From positions 121,479 to 185,478 of the forward strand of contig JAQMWT010000428.1 of the NCBI GenBank assembly GCA_029834535.1: DNA of 64,000 bases, in the 5' to 3' direction. Below the pieces are notes generated by a model. That model searched no databases, was not told the origin of the DNA, and was given only the letters and a program-made list of their open reading frames with translations. Made by a program: the position numbers and the translations under genes. Below are positions 49,754-61,900 of this stretch, in pieces (positions within the stretch are counted from its first letter, which is position 1; the number at the start of each line of letters is the position of its first letter). The stretch is from Chrysophaeum taylorii. Taxonomy: Eukaryota > Sar > Pelagophyceae > Pelagomonadales > Pelagomonadaceae.

Positions 49754-51923
49754 GTGCTTGTCGTGATCATTTGCACAAACAGACAAAGTAGTCATCAGCA
49801 TCAGACAAACAGGATGACCACCAGTGTATCGCCGACACGGGCCGACATAGCCGACGCAAGTCCGCCACCATGCAGCTTCGGGCGAATGGGGACCGGCTTC
49901 TCGGGAAGGCCTGAAACTTTTCTCCACCGTATCTTCGCTATTTTTATCATTGTCAGATGCCCGCCATCAGCGCCCTCGCGAAGTCACCATCCCGCAGTTT
50001 GGCTGCTCCGGTCCAAATGTGAAAATACCACGGTTGTTTCTCACGACGTCGACGCCACCTAGCGTACGATGTTCTCATAGCTTTACTGCGCTTACGTTAG
50101 TGGGTGCCTGATCTCTCCTCCTGGTTGCTGCAGCCGTATGGTCATTGGTCTCAGCTGCTGCTGCCGGCTCACAAATAGCGCCTCCGCCCTGTCTGCGCAC
50201 CCCTGCGTCGTTGCACCGGTTCTTGTTCTTCGTGCTTATCATATCGCTCGGGGTGCGGATCTTCACGCACGGGCCATCACGTTCAGCTCACCGCGGGTCA
50301 TCGTGTTCACCGCCACGCCGGGCTGGCCGCGGCGGCTCAGCCGTAACGCTACGCGGCTTCGGTTCGTCGCGGGAACAGCCCCGCCATTCATGGTCGTCTT
50401 ACGCACGTGCCGAGGCATGCAGAGTTCATCACGTCCCAACGCGTCGCTTTTGCTCTCGCGCCACAATACCGTTCTGGCCTGCTCTGACGCGTTTCGATGA
50501 CGACGCACGATCATCCGGTGGAGCTGCGTTCGGAGTCTCGCCGCCTGCAATCTCCGGAGCCACCTCAGCCACACCGCTCGCCGTGGTCTGCCATCGACGC
50601 CGACAGGAGTCCGACGGTATACCGGTTGCGCCCCGGAGCCACGCCCGCTCATCTTCACCGGTGCACCAACAGGTCCGCTCTCGTGCGGAGTCTTCTTCGC
50701 AACCCGGTCATGTCCCCGTGGAACCGACTGCCTGTGTCAGCGTCACAGGGCTCACCACTGTCGTCCACGGACATGTAGTTTGATTCTCCTCTCGCATCTC
50801 TCCGGAAATCGACACCATTCGCCGCCGCAGGTCTTCTCGCCACCGATCGATCACATTTTCCTTCGCCTCGTGGTTGACTGGAGTCACGGAGGTAGGGTCC
50901 ATTTCTTCGCCAAATGGGATCATCGAGACTTCTCTTCGCGCCGCCGCACATTGGCACAGAGCCGCCATCTCGTCGTCGCAGCGCCAATATCCGGGTTCAG
51001 CCCACCGATGGGAACGCCAATACACCGCGCCCTCCTCTGGTTACCCATTACAGATAAAGCCAGTCACCACCTGTCCGTTCTTCCGTGCCGAAAACCGTCG
51101 CGTTACGATGCTCACGCCGCGGAAGCCCGCCGCTGGTTACGACCTCGAGCTCAGCCTGCGAGACGCCGAACCGCCATGTGTCACTCACATAATGGCGAGA
51201 ACCTCCCCAAACAGTACACACTCTCACAGCACGATTATGGACCTGGAGTAAATGACCGCCTGCCACCGGTTCTGCGATTGCTGCCCCGATTTCTTCCGCC
51301 ATCTCCCGCACCCACGCCAACGCCTCGCCCCGTCGAGGTCGCCCGGCTCAGTCGCACGCCCCCAATGTTCCACGCCTTGCCTACCGATCGTGCTCGAGCC
51401 TGCGCCCATCCCACTTTGCCAGCGGTCGCCCGCGCTGCACGCACCCAACACTACACGCCCAGGCGCGTGCAGCCCGGTTGAGCCCGTCGCAGCTCGGCGC
51501 CACGATCCTGGTGAAGTCTCGCCACCACAAGTGTCGTCGTCTCGTAGCGCCGCTTTCGCGCAATGGACTCAACTCCCAGGGAGTTCTCGCTACCGACAGC
51601 CCTCCATCGTCTGCGCGCCACACCGGCTCACCGCCGCCCGCCTCCGCGACCCAGATCTCGTCAATCTCCCCTCCGCCACCACAACCGGCTCTGCCTCCGA
51701 CCCTGCCCTGCACTCGACTTTCGTCCACCGCTCGTGCTGGCCGAAGTCGCGCTCAGCATACTCTTGCACGTGCCGCCAGACACTCGTTGCGACCCTGCGC
51801 CGCGCCCTGGTCGCCACGTCACACCGCTGCGTCTGTCTTCAGCGCTTTGTTCGCGCTCGGCAGCACCTCCGTGCTCGTCGCTCACCTGCTACGCCCACAC
51901 AGTCCGCTCCACACCCAGTGCCA
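49754..51923 (+). pseudogene. LINE-D ORF1 region, left arm
   Basis: Plus-strand frames (49754-50062, 50145-50783, 50780-51481, 51252-51923) mirror the right-arm ORF1. The first has 'IADASP' and a hydrophobic 'IFAIFIIV' shared with the right copy. The last two share 'HALPTDRARACAHPTLPAV' with the right. Products are Pro, Arg and Ser-rich. The frames are broken, and homology stops at 51923 where the unique centre begins. Confidence 0.5.
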
Positions 51924-54866
51924 GGCCTGGGCCGCCGTGCCAACAAAGGCGGCGGGGCTGAGGTCGGCGCAGGAGCGAATGCCGCCACCCATCTTCGAGC
52001 AGGAAGGCGGTGGCGTTGGAGGACGATGCCGGTGGAGTCAAAAACCTGACGCGGATCTGCGCCAAGTGCTGTGGCGACGAAGCTGAGGACGGCAACGTCG
52101 AAGGGCGGAGCGCGCCCAAGGCATTGGGGTAGCAGTGTTGCGCGATGTAGTCCATGCGCGGGGCGATGCAGTAGCGGCCCAACGAGTAACATGCAGTGGA
52201 GGGAGACGTTCTGGAGCTTGTGCGAATACGGCCTCATGTAGCTCACCTGAGCGTCAACCCGCGTTGCGTTGTAGCTCGACATAGGCATCTCCGGCGTGGC
52301 CGGGGAGCCGATGGGCACACCGTAGATTACGAGGCCGTCGGCGACAACGGGGATACCAGCAAGAGTACGCGTGCCGTCAGGCGCAACTTGGACGTGGTCG
52401 TGAACATCGGGGTGGTCGAGAAGACCCATGCCAAGTGCCGACAGAACGCCACGCACTTGTCGAGGCGGGAGCTCCTCGCCGCTAGCTTGATGTCGCGGGC
52501 GTACTGCAGGAGGGCGTCGACAACCTCACGAGGGGGAATCCAGAGATGACGCCGTCGTCCATGCAATCGGGCGTAGCCGGCACATGAACGTAAGCGCGTC
52601 AGGCCTGTGCGGCGTCATCATCAGCGCCGCGGTCATACGCCGGTGGATAGGTGTGGGGTCGCCTTGCTGGCCGCCTTCTTGAGAGTCGAAGGGGGCGGCG
52701 ATCGAGGCCGGTGGGGCCGTGGAGGGCCAAATCGGTGATCCGGCCGTAATTGCTTGAACATAAAGTGCCAAAGGCACGCAGCTTAGCGCTGGCGTGGTTT
52801 GCGAGTTTGTCCACGACGGTCCGGCGCTTGAGCTCGTTGAAGGCAAGCAGGCTTGTCCAGCTTGACATGACCCGGGTCGGGGTACTGCCCGCGTGGGCGC
52901 GGGACGCCAAAGACGAGGCGGGGGCCGCCCTGACCCCGACGGCAACGTTGACGGGTACAGTGCCTCAGAGAGCTCGGAGTCGAGGCTACGCACGAGGCAC
53001 CGTCCAGTGGCACGGCGGCGGACGGTGCCAATGCCGATAGGTGAACGTCAGGTGCTTGGTTAGCGTCATGGCGCGTCGTTTTGCCAACGGAATGAGGGTT
53101 ACCGTGGTGCCTTGCTGGCCGCCTTCTGAGACCGCGCCCGAGCATGGGTTTGTGGCCGACCGACAGGTGCCGGCCGGAATCACGGGCATGTAGGACGAGG
53201 AGCGCCGAAAGGTGGTTTGCGAGTTTGTCCACGCTTGTCGCCTTGCGTCGAGGGAGGCCGCGTTTGTCCACTGATGATGACCTGGTCGGTACCTTCCGTG
53301 TGCGCCCGAGGCGCAAGGCCCCCTTGTCCCGACGGCAACGTGATCGGGCTGCCAAGAGGCTCCGAGTGGAGGCGAAAGGTGCCAACCTACGCCGGAGGGC
53401 CAATGCCCTCGCAACGTCAGGCTTGGTTAGGCAGCGTCCTCCATCCAACGGAATGAGGGTTCCGTGGTGGTGATGAAGTAATACCAGTCAGGAAGAGCTC
53501 GAACGAACAAGGTCTCAAGGTTGGCGAAAACGGAGAGGAATTCATTGCGGCACTGGTCGGGGCCCACACCAGCCTTCGGCCGGAGCGTGCGGTAAGTTTC
53601 ACGCAGGGCGACCGAGAGTGTGGCGAGCCCTTGCGGGTGGTTGGGGAAAGTGTGAAGGTCCTCCTTGCGAGCAGGATGTTTGGACACGAGTTGGCGCATG
53701 ACGTCTGGGTGGCATGGGTCGGCGATGCCCAGGCTGGTGAGAATACGGCACGCCCGAGAGAGGTCGCCAGATTCAGCGAGTCGCAATGCACGAAGTGCGT
53801 CCGCGTCATCGTCGGGGGCCGCCCGTGAGCGTACATGGGAGCGCACGCGAGTCACGTCGTGGAGGTAGCCGTCAATGAGGAGGTCGTAACGCCCTGCGGC
53901 GAAGGCTGTAAAGCGGTCAGTGAGCACGTCGGGCCGACGGGCGCCGCCTCGTGGTGCTCGCCGAAGAAGTAGGCTGTGAAGGCTCATGTACCAAAGGAGG
54001 GCACGGTCACGAGCGTTATCGGAAGTGGCGTCTTCAAACCATGAACACACCTCGGCCATTGCGCTCGCCCATGCCTCGCGGAATTGGGCGGGAATGGTGC
54101 GAATGCAAGAGCACGGCGATATAATGAGGTCTTTGATGGAGACCTCGTCGATCGCAGAGCGCAAATCGCTCAGGTCACGTGGACGGCGTGTCGGGAGGGA
54201 GGGGGCTGGCCCGGATGACGTAGGGTGGGCGGGGGCAACAGACGGTGGCGCCGAATGTGACCGAGGCCCAATGGGGAAAATGCCAGGAGACGCGCTCGTG
54301 GAGGCTGCAGCCGTGACAGGGGTGTTGCGGCTGGTGGCAGGGGCAGGGGCGGCGGTTGCCGGCGGCAGCGGCGGGGGTGGAGGGGTGCTAGTGGGGGTGG
54401 TCCGGTGCCAGCGGCAGGGGTGTGGCGGCTGGCTGTTGCATTCGCAGTGCGGTTGCCAGACGCAGTGGTGCGGCGGTTGCCAGCGGGAGGGGTGGTAGGG
54501 GTGTTGCGGGCCAGTGGATCGCGTGCGGGAGCCAATGGGAGAGGCGGGCGGCACGGGCAGCTTGAGCAGCGTGGGCGGCAGCGCGATGGGCGAGGTAAGC
54601 GTCGGCGCTGGCAGCAGCGGCGGCGGCCCGTCCCGTGTCGAGTTGGAGTGCCGCAGCAGCGGCAGCAGCAGCGCATAGCGGCGAGATGGCGTTCCGCAGC
54701 AGCAGCGGCTCGAGCAGCAAGGGCGGCGTCGCGCATACGCGCTCGAATGCGATATCGGGCGGTAGTGGCGGCAAGGGCTGCAGCAAGGGAAAATGCGGTG
54801 GGGTGCGGCAGCGCGGACCTGGGGGAGAGAGTGCACAGACACCCAGCGTTGATGAGGGCGGACCAT
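51924..54866 (-). pseudogene. LINE-D ORF2: reverse transcriptase, broken and truncated
   Basis: The frame 54866-53427 is Pro-rich for about 225 residues and then becomes a typical LINE pre-RT region: 'DALRALRLAESGDLSRACRILTSLGIADP', then 'LRPKAGVGPDQCRNEFLSVF' leading into RT (quoted in pieces of a longer block). Further down, in other frames, are 'EGGQQGDP' (RT motif B, about 52.7 kb) and 'GLVIYGVPIGSP' (thumb, about 52.3 kb). A tandem duplication disrupts the RT at 52.56-53.46 kb, and motif C was not found. The gene stops at 51924, where the opposite arm begins, so the endonuclease and 3' end are missing. Confidence 0.65.
52560..53462 (-). repeat. Tandem duplication within the LINE-D RT
   Basis: Two similar units of about 400 bp, each containing the '(E)GGQQG' coding segment and a shared 'GACAAACTCGCAAACCAC' stretch. 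AACCCTCATTCCGTTGG (minus strand) occurs at the outer edge (about 53446-53462) and at the unit border (about 53083-53100), inside a longer imperfect match. Part of the first unit also resembles the SINE at 19618 and 24784, for example around 53380-53417. Confidence 0.55.
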
Positions 54867-54925
54867 GCGTATAGGACTGCGGCAGTTGGGGCATGGCGGA
54901 AGGCGCGCGGTTGGTGGGCGCCACG

Positions 54926-57752
54926 TCAGGGTCGCCTTGGTCGCCGGCGAGGTTGCTTAGCGCCCACTGACCAACGCAGGCGTGGTGCAGGACCACGCGA
55001 CAGCAGCGGACTTGGCAACGGGTAAAGCAAGGGCTGGAGCATATAGGACAAGCGCGGTCCCGGAGGTAGCTGACATAGCGGCCGGCCGTGTGGCGCAGGA
55101 AGCGGCGGATTATTGCCAGGGATCGACGAGCACGTAATCGCTTCCAGGCTCGAAATTGGTGCTGAAGAAGGGCCGCTGCGTAGTGGGTGGCGGGCCAGGA
55201 GTCTGGCGCAAGGCCGCGACGCGGTTTTGCCGGGCAGCACGTGCTTGAGCGTTGAGCGCGGGTGCGTATAACGCGGGCGACATCCGGATGTGCAGAGTTG
55301 GTGCATGCGCGTGAAGGCGAGGCAGATAGCGGCGGCTGAGAGGGTAGGTGACGGGCCCGAGGGTGGCGAGGAATTTGGCGGGTGTGGCAGACGCCGGGGA
55401 AGTATTGTGGCAGTGGGTGTGACGGACTGTGTGGGCGTAGCAGGTGAGCGACGGGCACGGAGGTGCTGCCGAGCGCGAACAAAGCGCTGAAGACGGAGCG
55501 CGGCGGTGTGACGTGGCTGACCAGGAGCGCGGCGCAGGGTCGCAACGAGGTTCTGTCGAGCAGCACGTGCAAGAGTATGATGAGCGCGACTTCGGGCAGC
55601 ACGAGCGGTGGACGAGAAAGTAGAGTGCGGGGCAGGGGTCGGAGGCAGAGCCGGTTGTGGTGGCGGAGGGGAGTTGACGAGATCTGGGTCGCGGAGGCGG
55701 GCGGCGAGTGAGCCGGTGTGGCCGCAGCAGACGATGGAGGGCTGTCGGTAGCGAGAGCCCTGGGGTTGAGTCCGTGCGCGAAAGCGGCGCTGGAGACGAG
55801 TTGCAGCGTGGTGGCGAGACTGACCAGGATCGTGGCGCCGAGCTGCGACGAGGTTCAGCCCGGCTGCACGCGCCTGGGCGTGTAGATGTTGGGTGCGTGC
55901 AGCGCGGGCGACCGCTGGCAAAGTGGGATGGGCGCAGGCTCGAGCACGATCGGTAGGCAAGGCGTGGAGACGCGGTAGGGGGCGTGCGACGAGCCAGGAG
56001 CCTCGACAGAGGGCGAAGGCGTTGGCGTGGGTGCGAGATGGCGGAGAGATGTCAGGGGCAGCGGTGCGCGGGAACCGGTGGCGGAGGATGGTCGAGCTCA
56101 ATGTCCATGTCCGTGCCGGTGGGAAGAGGGTGTGTGCCAGACGATGGGAGGTTCTCGGCGGCAATGTGGATGGACATGAAGGGCGGTTCGAGGTCCATAG
56201 GCGCAGGCTCGAGTGGTACGGGTCATGAACTGTGGCGGAGGACCGCTGGCGGTGTGGGCGGCGGCGACGCGATGCAGGAGAGTTTTCGGCAGAGGGGCGG
56301 GAGGGTGGGTGGCTGGCGCCGTGGTGGGTATTGGGAGGGGCGCGGTGGTATTGGCGTTTCCCGCGATCGGTGGAGGCGCGATGTCCGTAGCAACAGACCC
56401 GGATGGTGGCGCGCGGCGGCGGGGGCCATGGCGGCGCGGTGCCGGTGTCGCAGCGGGCGGAGGGGGAGTCGCATTGGTGGGTTCCCGACGGCGAGGGGGG
56501 AAGTAGCGGACCCTGCCTCCGATGACTCCAGGTCCATAGCCACAGGCCCAGGAGTGGTGTCAGTGGGCGTGGGGGAAGACCTGCGGCGACGGGAGTGGTG
56601 TCGGTCTGGTCCGGGTGCGGGAGGAGGGGAATCCGGCCCCATGTCCGTGGACGGTGGAGTGGTGAGCTCCTGTCGGCGCTGACGACGAGGACGCGGAGCA
56701 TGCGGACCTGAGGACGTATCCGAGGTTGCAGGAGACTCCGCACGAGGGGCGGACTCCTGTTGGTGCCGGTGGGGAGGATGAGGAGCAGGCGTGGCTGGGG
56801 GCGCAACCGAGGGTGCCGGTGATTTCGGACTCCTGTCGGCGTCGATGGCGAGGCCGACGAGCGGGTGTGGCTGGGGATGGCTCCGAGGTTGCAGGTGACG
56901 CCGCACGAGGGGCGGACTCCGAGGCAGCTCCACGGGGATCGCGATGTTGCTCGTAAGGGAGAAACGCGTCAAGAGCAAGGCCAAGGGCCACGGAAGTGGC
57001 ATGGCGCGAAACAAAAGCGACGCGTTTGAAGAAGGTGGCGAAAGGCCGCGGGACATGACCGTAGACTCTGCGTGCCTCGGCGTGCGTGAGAATAAGGCAA
57101 CCATAGATGGCAGGGCACCGGGCGGATCGATGCAAGGATCACGCTGAACCGCACGGCGGAGCGACCAGAAGCCGCGCATGAGACGCAGCTGGGCCGCCCG
57201 CGAGTAGCAGCAATGGCGGTGGCAACGATGATTGCGGTGGGCGAGGCGGTGACGAGCACGTGCGTGTGAGATCCGCACGAGCGTGCTGACCAAGTTGCAG
57301 AGGGCGGTAAGAGGTCCAATGCAAGCGGCCTTGAAGGGTGCGCAAGGCAAAGAGTTGCAGGCGGTGGCTACAGATGAGCCGGCAGCAGCAGCTTGCGAGA
57401 TAGTGACCATACAACGCTTAACCAGGAGGAGAGTCAAGAGCCGCACTAACGTAAGCACAGTAAAGCCTATGAGGAACATGCGACGCTGGGACCAAAAGTA
57501 ATCGACGTCGGTGGGGAAGACATCGAGCCGCGTGACGCCGCAGGAGACCTGGACCGAGAGCGAAGGCCAAACACGGAATGGATGACTCGCGGGGGCTGAT
57601 GGCGAGCTGACAATGAGAAAAATAGCGAAGATGGTGGAAAGGAGCAGGAGACGCCGGAAGCACGAGAAAGCCAGTCCCCGACTGCCCGAAGCCATGGTGG
57701 CGGGACTTGCGTCAGCTATGACAACCCGTGTCGACGTGCACACTGAGCTCAC
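54926..57752 (-). pseudogene. LINE-D ORF1 region, right arm, with a RING-like motif
   Basis: Overlapping minus-strand frames of about 500, 625 and 400 residues (57752-56223, 56806-54926, 55602-54388). The first begins with a short hydrophobic stretch ('LLLLSTIFAIFLIV') and becomes Pro/Arg/Ser-rich with a repeated unit of about 170 bp (copies near 56721 and 56891). The third contains a Cys/His cluster at 54961-55050, 'CPICSSPCFTRCQVRC' followed by 'CRVVLHHACVGQW', which resembles the first part of a RING-H2 finger. A nucleic-acid-binding ORF1 is the simplest reading. Frames change several times, so which one is translated is unclear. Confidence 0.5.
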
Positions 57753-57756
57753 ATTG

Positions 57757-57797
57757 TCCTGTTCTGTCTGTCTGTCTGTTTGTTTGTCTGTTTGTCT
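57757..57797 (+). repeat. (TGTC/TGTT)n microsatellite
   Basis: An imperfect run of TGTC and TGTT units just upstream of the first LINE-D frame on the minus strand. A related short run lies at 57922-57940. Confidence 0.8.
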
Positions 57798-58569
57798 TTA
57801 AATGTCGACTGCTAACAGGGGGGTGTGTGTGGGGAACATGAAGGATGTGGGTGGGTTTGTGGGGTATGAGGGATGTGCCTGACGGGCGGAGTTAAGTACG
57901 CGGGACCTAGTCGGGGTCATCGCCTGTTTGTCTGTTTGTCCCTCGATTTAGGGTAAGGATCAGGTAGGCGCGCGAGCCAGGCAGCCAGTGATCCTCCAAG
58001 CCGTATACGGCGACCTCGCAGACTGTTTCCACGACCCGTGGCGGCTCTTTCAGCGTGCCATTCTCACGCCCCGTCGAAACGATGTTGTCGATGCTGACAA
58101 CGCGCGCATGACCGCGGCCTTTTTTTCCCGAAGACGAGGCGTCGGAGTTCTTTTCGGCCGACTAGGTTGGGTCGGAAGCCGACGCCTCGCTCTTTACAGT
58201 CGAGTTCTCAACTCCCTGACAACCAACAGCATGCTGACTTTGATCGCGAGCTTAAAGTCTTCGCAACCTCGACCCGTCGCACGGCCACTGCAACGGTACC
58301 AGATACATGATCGATCGTGTCGTGTCACCGAGGCTCCTCCAACCTGTATCCCTCAAGCCCCACCGACGCCAAACGATCAACAAGAGCCAGAGGCAGACGC
58401 CCCGCAAGGTCGGCGTCCTCTTGCCCAAGCCCGTCTTCTGCCACGTCCAGCTCTACGTGGCTCTCTGTCGATCGGCAACCCCGAGGATACGCTCTTCTGA
58501 GTCGACGACTCCACCCTACCCCACACGTGCTGCGCAATACCTATAAGCCCCCTCCCGGCGTCTACACGC

Positions 58570-58962
58570 GCACTGTAGGTGAGCTTACTGGGCCAGGTGA
58601 ACTTACTGGGGTTTGAGATTGGGACTAGGTGAACTGAGTGACCAGGTGAACTTACTGGGACCAGGTGAACTTACTGGGGGTTTTAGAGTAAACTCAAAGG
58701 TTAGCGGCGTGTGCGGATCAAAGCGCCTTAGATTGGCGGAGGCGAGAGCGACGAGCTCGAAGGAGTGGGTGTGAGCTAGGTGAACTTACTGACCAGGTGA
58801 ACTTATATGAAACTTACTGGACCAGGTGAACTTACTGGGGTTAGAGATTTGGACTAGGTGAACTTACTGACCAGGTGAACTTATATGAAACTTACTGGGA
58901 TTAGGTGAACTTACTGGGGTTAGAGATTGGGACTAGGTGAACTTACTGGCCTGCACTTGTTG
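58570..58962 (+). repeat. Tandem repeat of a GGTGAACTTACTGG unit
   Basis: About a dozen imperfect copies of AGGTGAACTTACTGG separated by short spacers ('gggttagagattgggact' recurs). It lies between LINE-D and the Copia family 2 pol. The left arm has a more diverged version at about 48830-49100. Confidence 0.8.
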
Positions 58963-58984
58963 TGATATAATTGAGATTACTCCT

Positions 58985-61900
58985 CCCTGCACGAACGGAA
59001 GAATCTACTAAAGCCGCACAAGACCGACGACTTACACAGCCTGCTGGACGATTCTCTTTTCGACAGCATGCTGTCTGTCATCAAGCTACTCCAGCCCTTG
59101 GTACTACTGGCTGAGATGACGCCTCCGCACAAGTACTGTCATCAAGACCACACAACTGTGGCCAATCTCATCCATACTACACTCGATTACTGTGTTGATG
59201 TTGTTGATAGGTTCCCGACCTACCTCTGTGGCGACTACCAATCTAGAGAAAGATGGATTTGCATCGCACGCAGGTATTCTACTGGACCAATTGACTTATT
59301 GTCATGGCCTATCCTCCATCCACGCCCCTTCCTAGATCGTGGATGATCTACAAACCATCCCCAAGCGCCCTTGGTTACCCAAACACGTATCCAAAGACTG
59401 GATGCGGGTGTTCCCCGATCCTCCATATATCCCCGTCCCTAAAACGCTTGCACTTTACTCTCGCACAGGTTCTGTTCAGCTTACTATGGTTGACCTTGAA
59501 TCCCTCAATATGTTACTGCTTCGCCTTCACTCACAACAGGCTCACGAGCAACGTACTCACTCTGTTCAATCCGAGTGTACTTATCATCAGCTGTGCTTTA
59601 AACGCTCCTCCATGGAGCCGCTACCTCATGCAACCTATCCTATACACGTCAAAGTTTTTACAATCCTCTATAACTTGTTTGCCAGATTACACACTAACTC
59701 GCCCACTCCTGTGTCCTATTACATAACCGTTTTCGAAACTGACCTACCTTCACACAGGTTACTACTTACAACCTCATCAACATCACACAACTCCCACTTC
59801 TTAACTGGTGGCCACCACTCTGACGGCAACCTCACCATAGAGAACGCCACCACCAAATACCATGCTTCCATTGACGCGTTTGGAAGCACGTACACGTTCA
59901 CTGCTTCCGACATCCCCCGCGACCGGGACAGGTCCATATATTTGGAGCCGTTTGTGGGTTTCTTGTGGATAGTCCAAGCCCTCCCTCAAGTTGGCTCCGC
60001 TGCCACCTATGGCACCGCCATACAAAAGCTCTTGTCCAGATGCTCTCTTGTGATGCCTGGCTGCCTTACCTACAAGGCCACCGACAGCTCTTTCGACTAC
60101 AAGGATCCTCATTTTGCTCTGGAAGATCACCACTTATCTCATAGTCGCTATATAGGGTACCTTCGTGGAAGTGACCGCGAACTCGGCTCTAAAATCCACT
60201 CCATCCTTGCTCCATTGCCCACCGTCCGAGGGTATGCCAATGTTATTTTACTTGACCCTCGCAACGGGAAATTACGCTACCCCACTCGACCGGAGTTGAT
60301 TCGTGCTAACAACCACACCAAACAACAGGAATCTTTCCTCGTGTCTCTACGCCATGACCTTTGCTGTGACATGCTCAGCAATGCTCTGCCTGCCGGTACG
60401 TACAGCACTCTGTACAAGCACCTCGCCCTCGTTGCCGATATTAAATCCCTTATGTTGGACCCTACCTCCAACATACTGCTGCCGTGATAAGAAATCCTAT
60501 GTATCCAAGTTCATGACCGTTGATCAAGCTTCCACCACGTGTAGCACAGATACCTTGCCTTTGGCACACGCTTTTATGATGTCTATTTCAGCAACTGCTT
60601 GACCGAAATGTCGTTAGTTAAACTATATATCTTCGTCCTACGAAGATACTCGTTACTCGTGATGATGAGGATGCACCTCCAAGTGACCCTGCTGCGCACC
60701 AGGATGACGACGCACCGCCCCTGCCTTGGACACCGAACTCAAGTTCGATGTTCGGCGCAAACGCCATATTCCCGCTCATCCCATTCTCGCAAGTCCTTCG
60801 CACACGGATCTACCGAATATCTCAATGCCAAAGAACGTGCCAATCGCTTCCACCGGGTGCACCACTGCCCCGACAACGTCGCTGCCAAGGCCCCCAACGT
60901 ACTGGCTCGCCCTGGATTCTCTGCCTCTGACATACCATATCGCGACTTATGCACCGACTGCATCGCACACAACAAGCGCCACCCGCACAAGCACTTCAAT
61001 GCGACCAAGCCTTCTTTTGAGCAAACTCACAAAGCCGGCGAAGTCTGGGCGTGCGACGGCGGCTATGTGACCATCCCATCCGAATGGGGAGGCTTCACAC
61101 ATATCATCGTCTTCAAGGAACTCATTTCGAAATTTCTCTTGGTGTACTTTACACGCACCACCAACGCCACGGAGTTCACTCAAGCTCTGGATTTTGTGTA
61201 TGACTTTTGTCGTACACAACTCAACGCACATGCGCACCCTCTACTCCGATGCCTTCAAGCCCTACTAGCCAGCACATTACCTCCCCGTACCGCGTCGATA
61301 AGGGCATTCAACTCATCGCTTTCCCGCCGTACATGCACCACTTTAACTTTGAAGTTGAGTCCGCCATCGGTTTCATCGCCTCCGCCTCCTCAACTCGCCT
61401 TCGTTCTCTCCATGCTCACTATCGTGGCGCCAAGATCGTGGAACCAGCCATCATGTTTCGGGCGGTGATACACACCGTCCAAAGCTACAACCTTCCCGAA
61501 CGCCACGCTCGAGCGCACTCACCATGCTATCCTGGGTCCGCAACAGCTACTCTACAACCACTCAACACTCCCCAACATGACATGCTCAAGATTTTTGGCG
61601 CTGAATGTTACCTTCTATTGGAGCCCCACGAACACCACAAGTGGGAACCGTGCCGCCGCAAATACTTATATCTCTGTTGCGCCAACGCGCAAACCCGCTC
61701 GTCTCCCCACGTCGACCATCTCGCTGACGTCGTCCTCAACCCTGAAAACGGACAATTTGTGTTTCGTCCAAGCTGCAATTCCTCTACATGCTCTAGCATC
61801 CCTCCTGATCCTGAACTTGCTCCTCCGCCTCACGCTCCTCCCGCGCCTTCTCGCTCACACCCCACGCCACTATCCAAGACCATGTCATTCAGAGGGGGAC

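Larger units (their letters stand above)
44200..51923. repeat. Left arm of a large inverted repeat
   Basis: Reverse complement of 55408 to the window end, with many small indels. Examples: 44340-44400 with 63815-63890, 48240-48300 with about 59550-59620, 49540-49620 with about 58000-58050, 51370-51450 with about 55880-55963. The outer part is Copia family 2, the inner part LINE-D. Both arms contain the same Copia/LINE-D junction. Confidence 0.8.

Noticed and set aside
51924-55407. The whole palindrome as a simple fold-back read artefact
   Set aside because: A 3.5-kb unique centre separates the arms and the arms have diverged unevenly. Not fully excluded, so kept as a caution in the findings.
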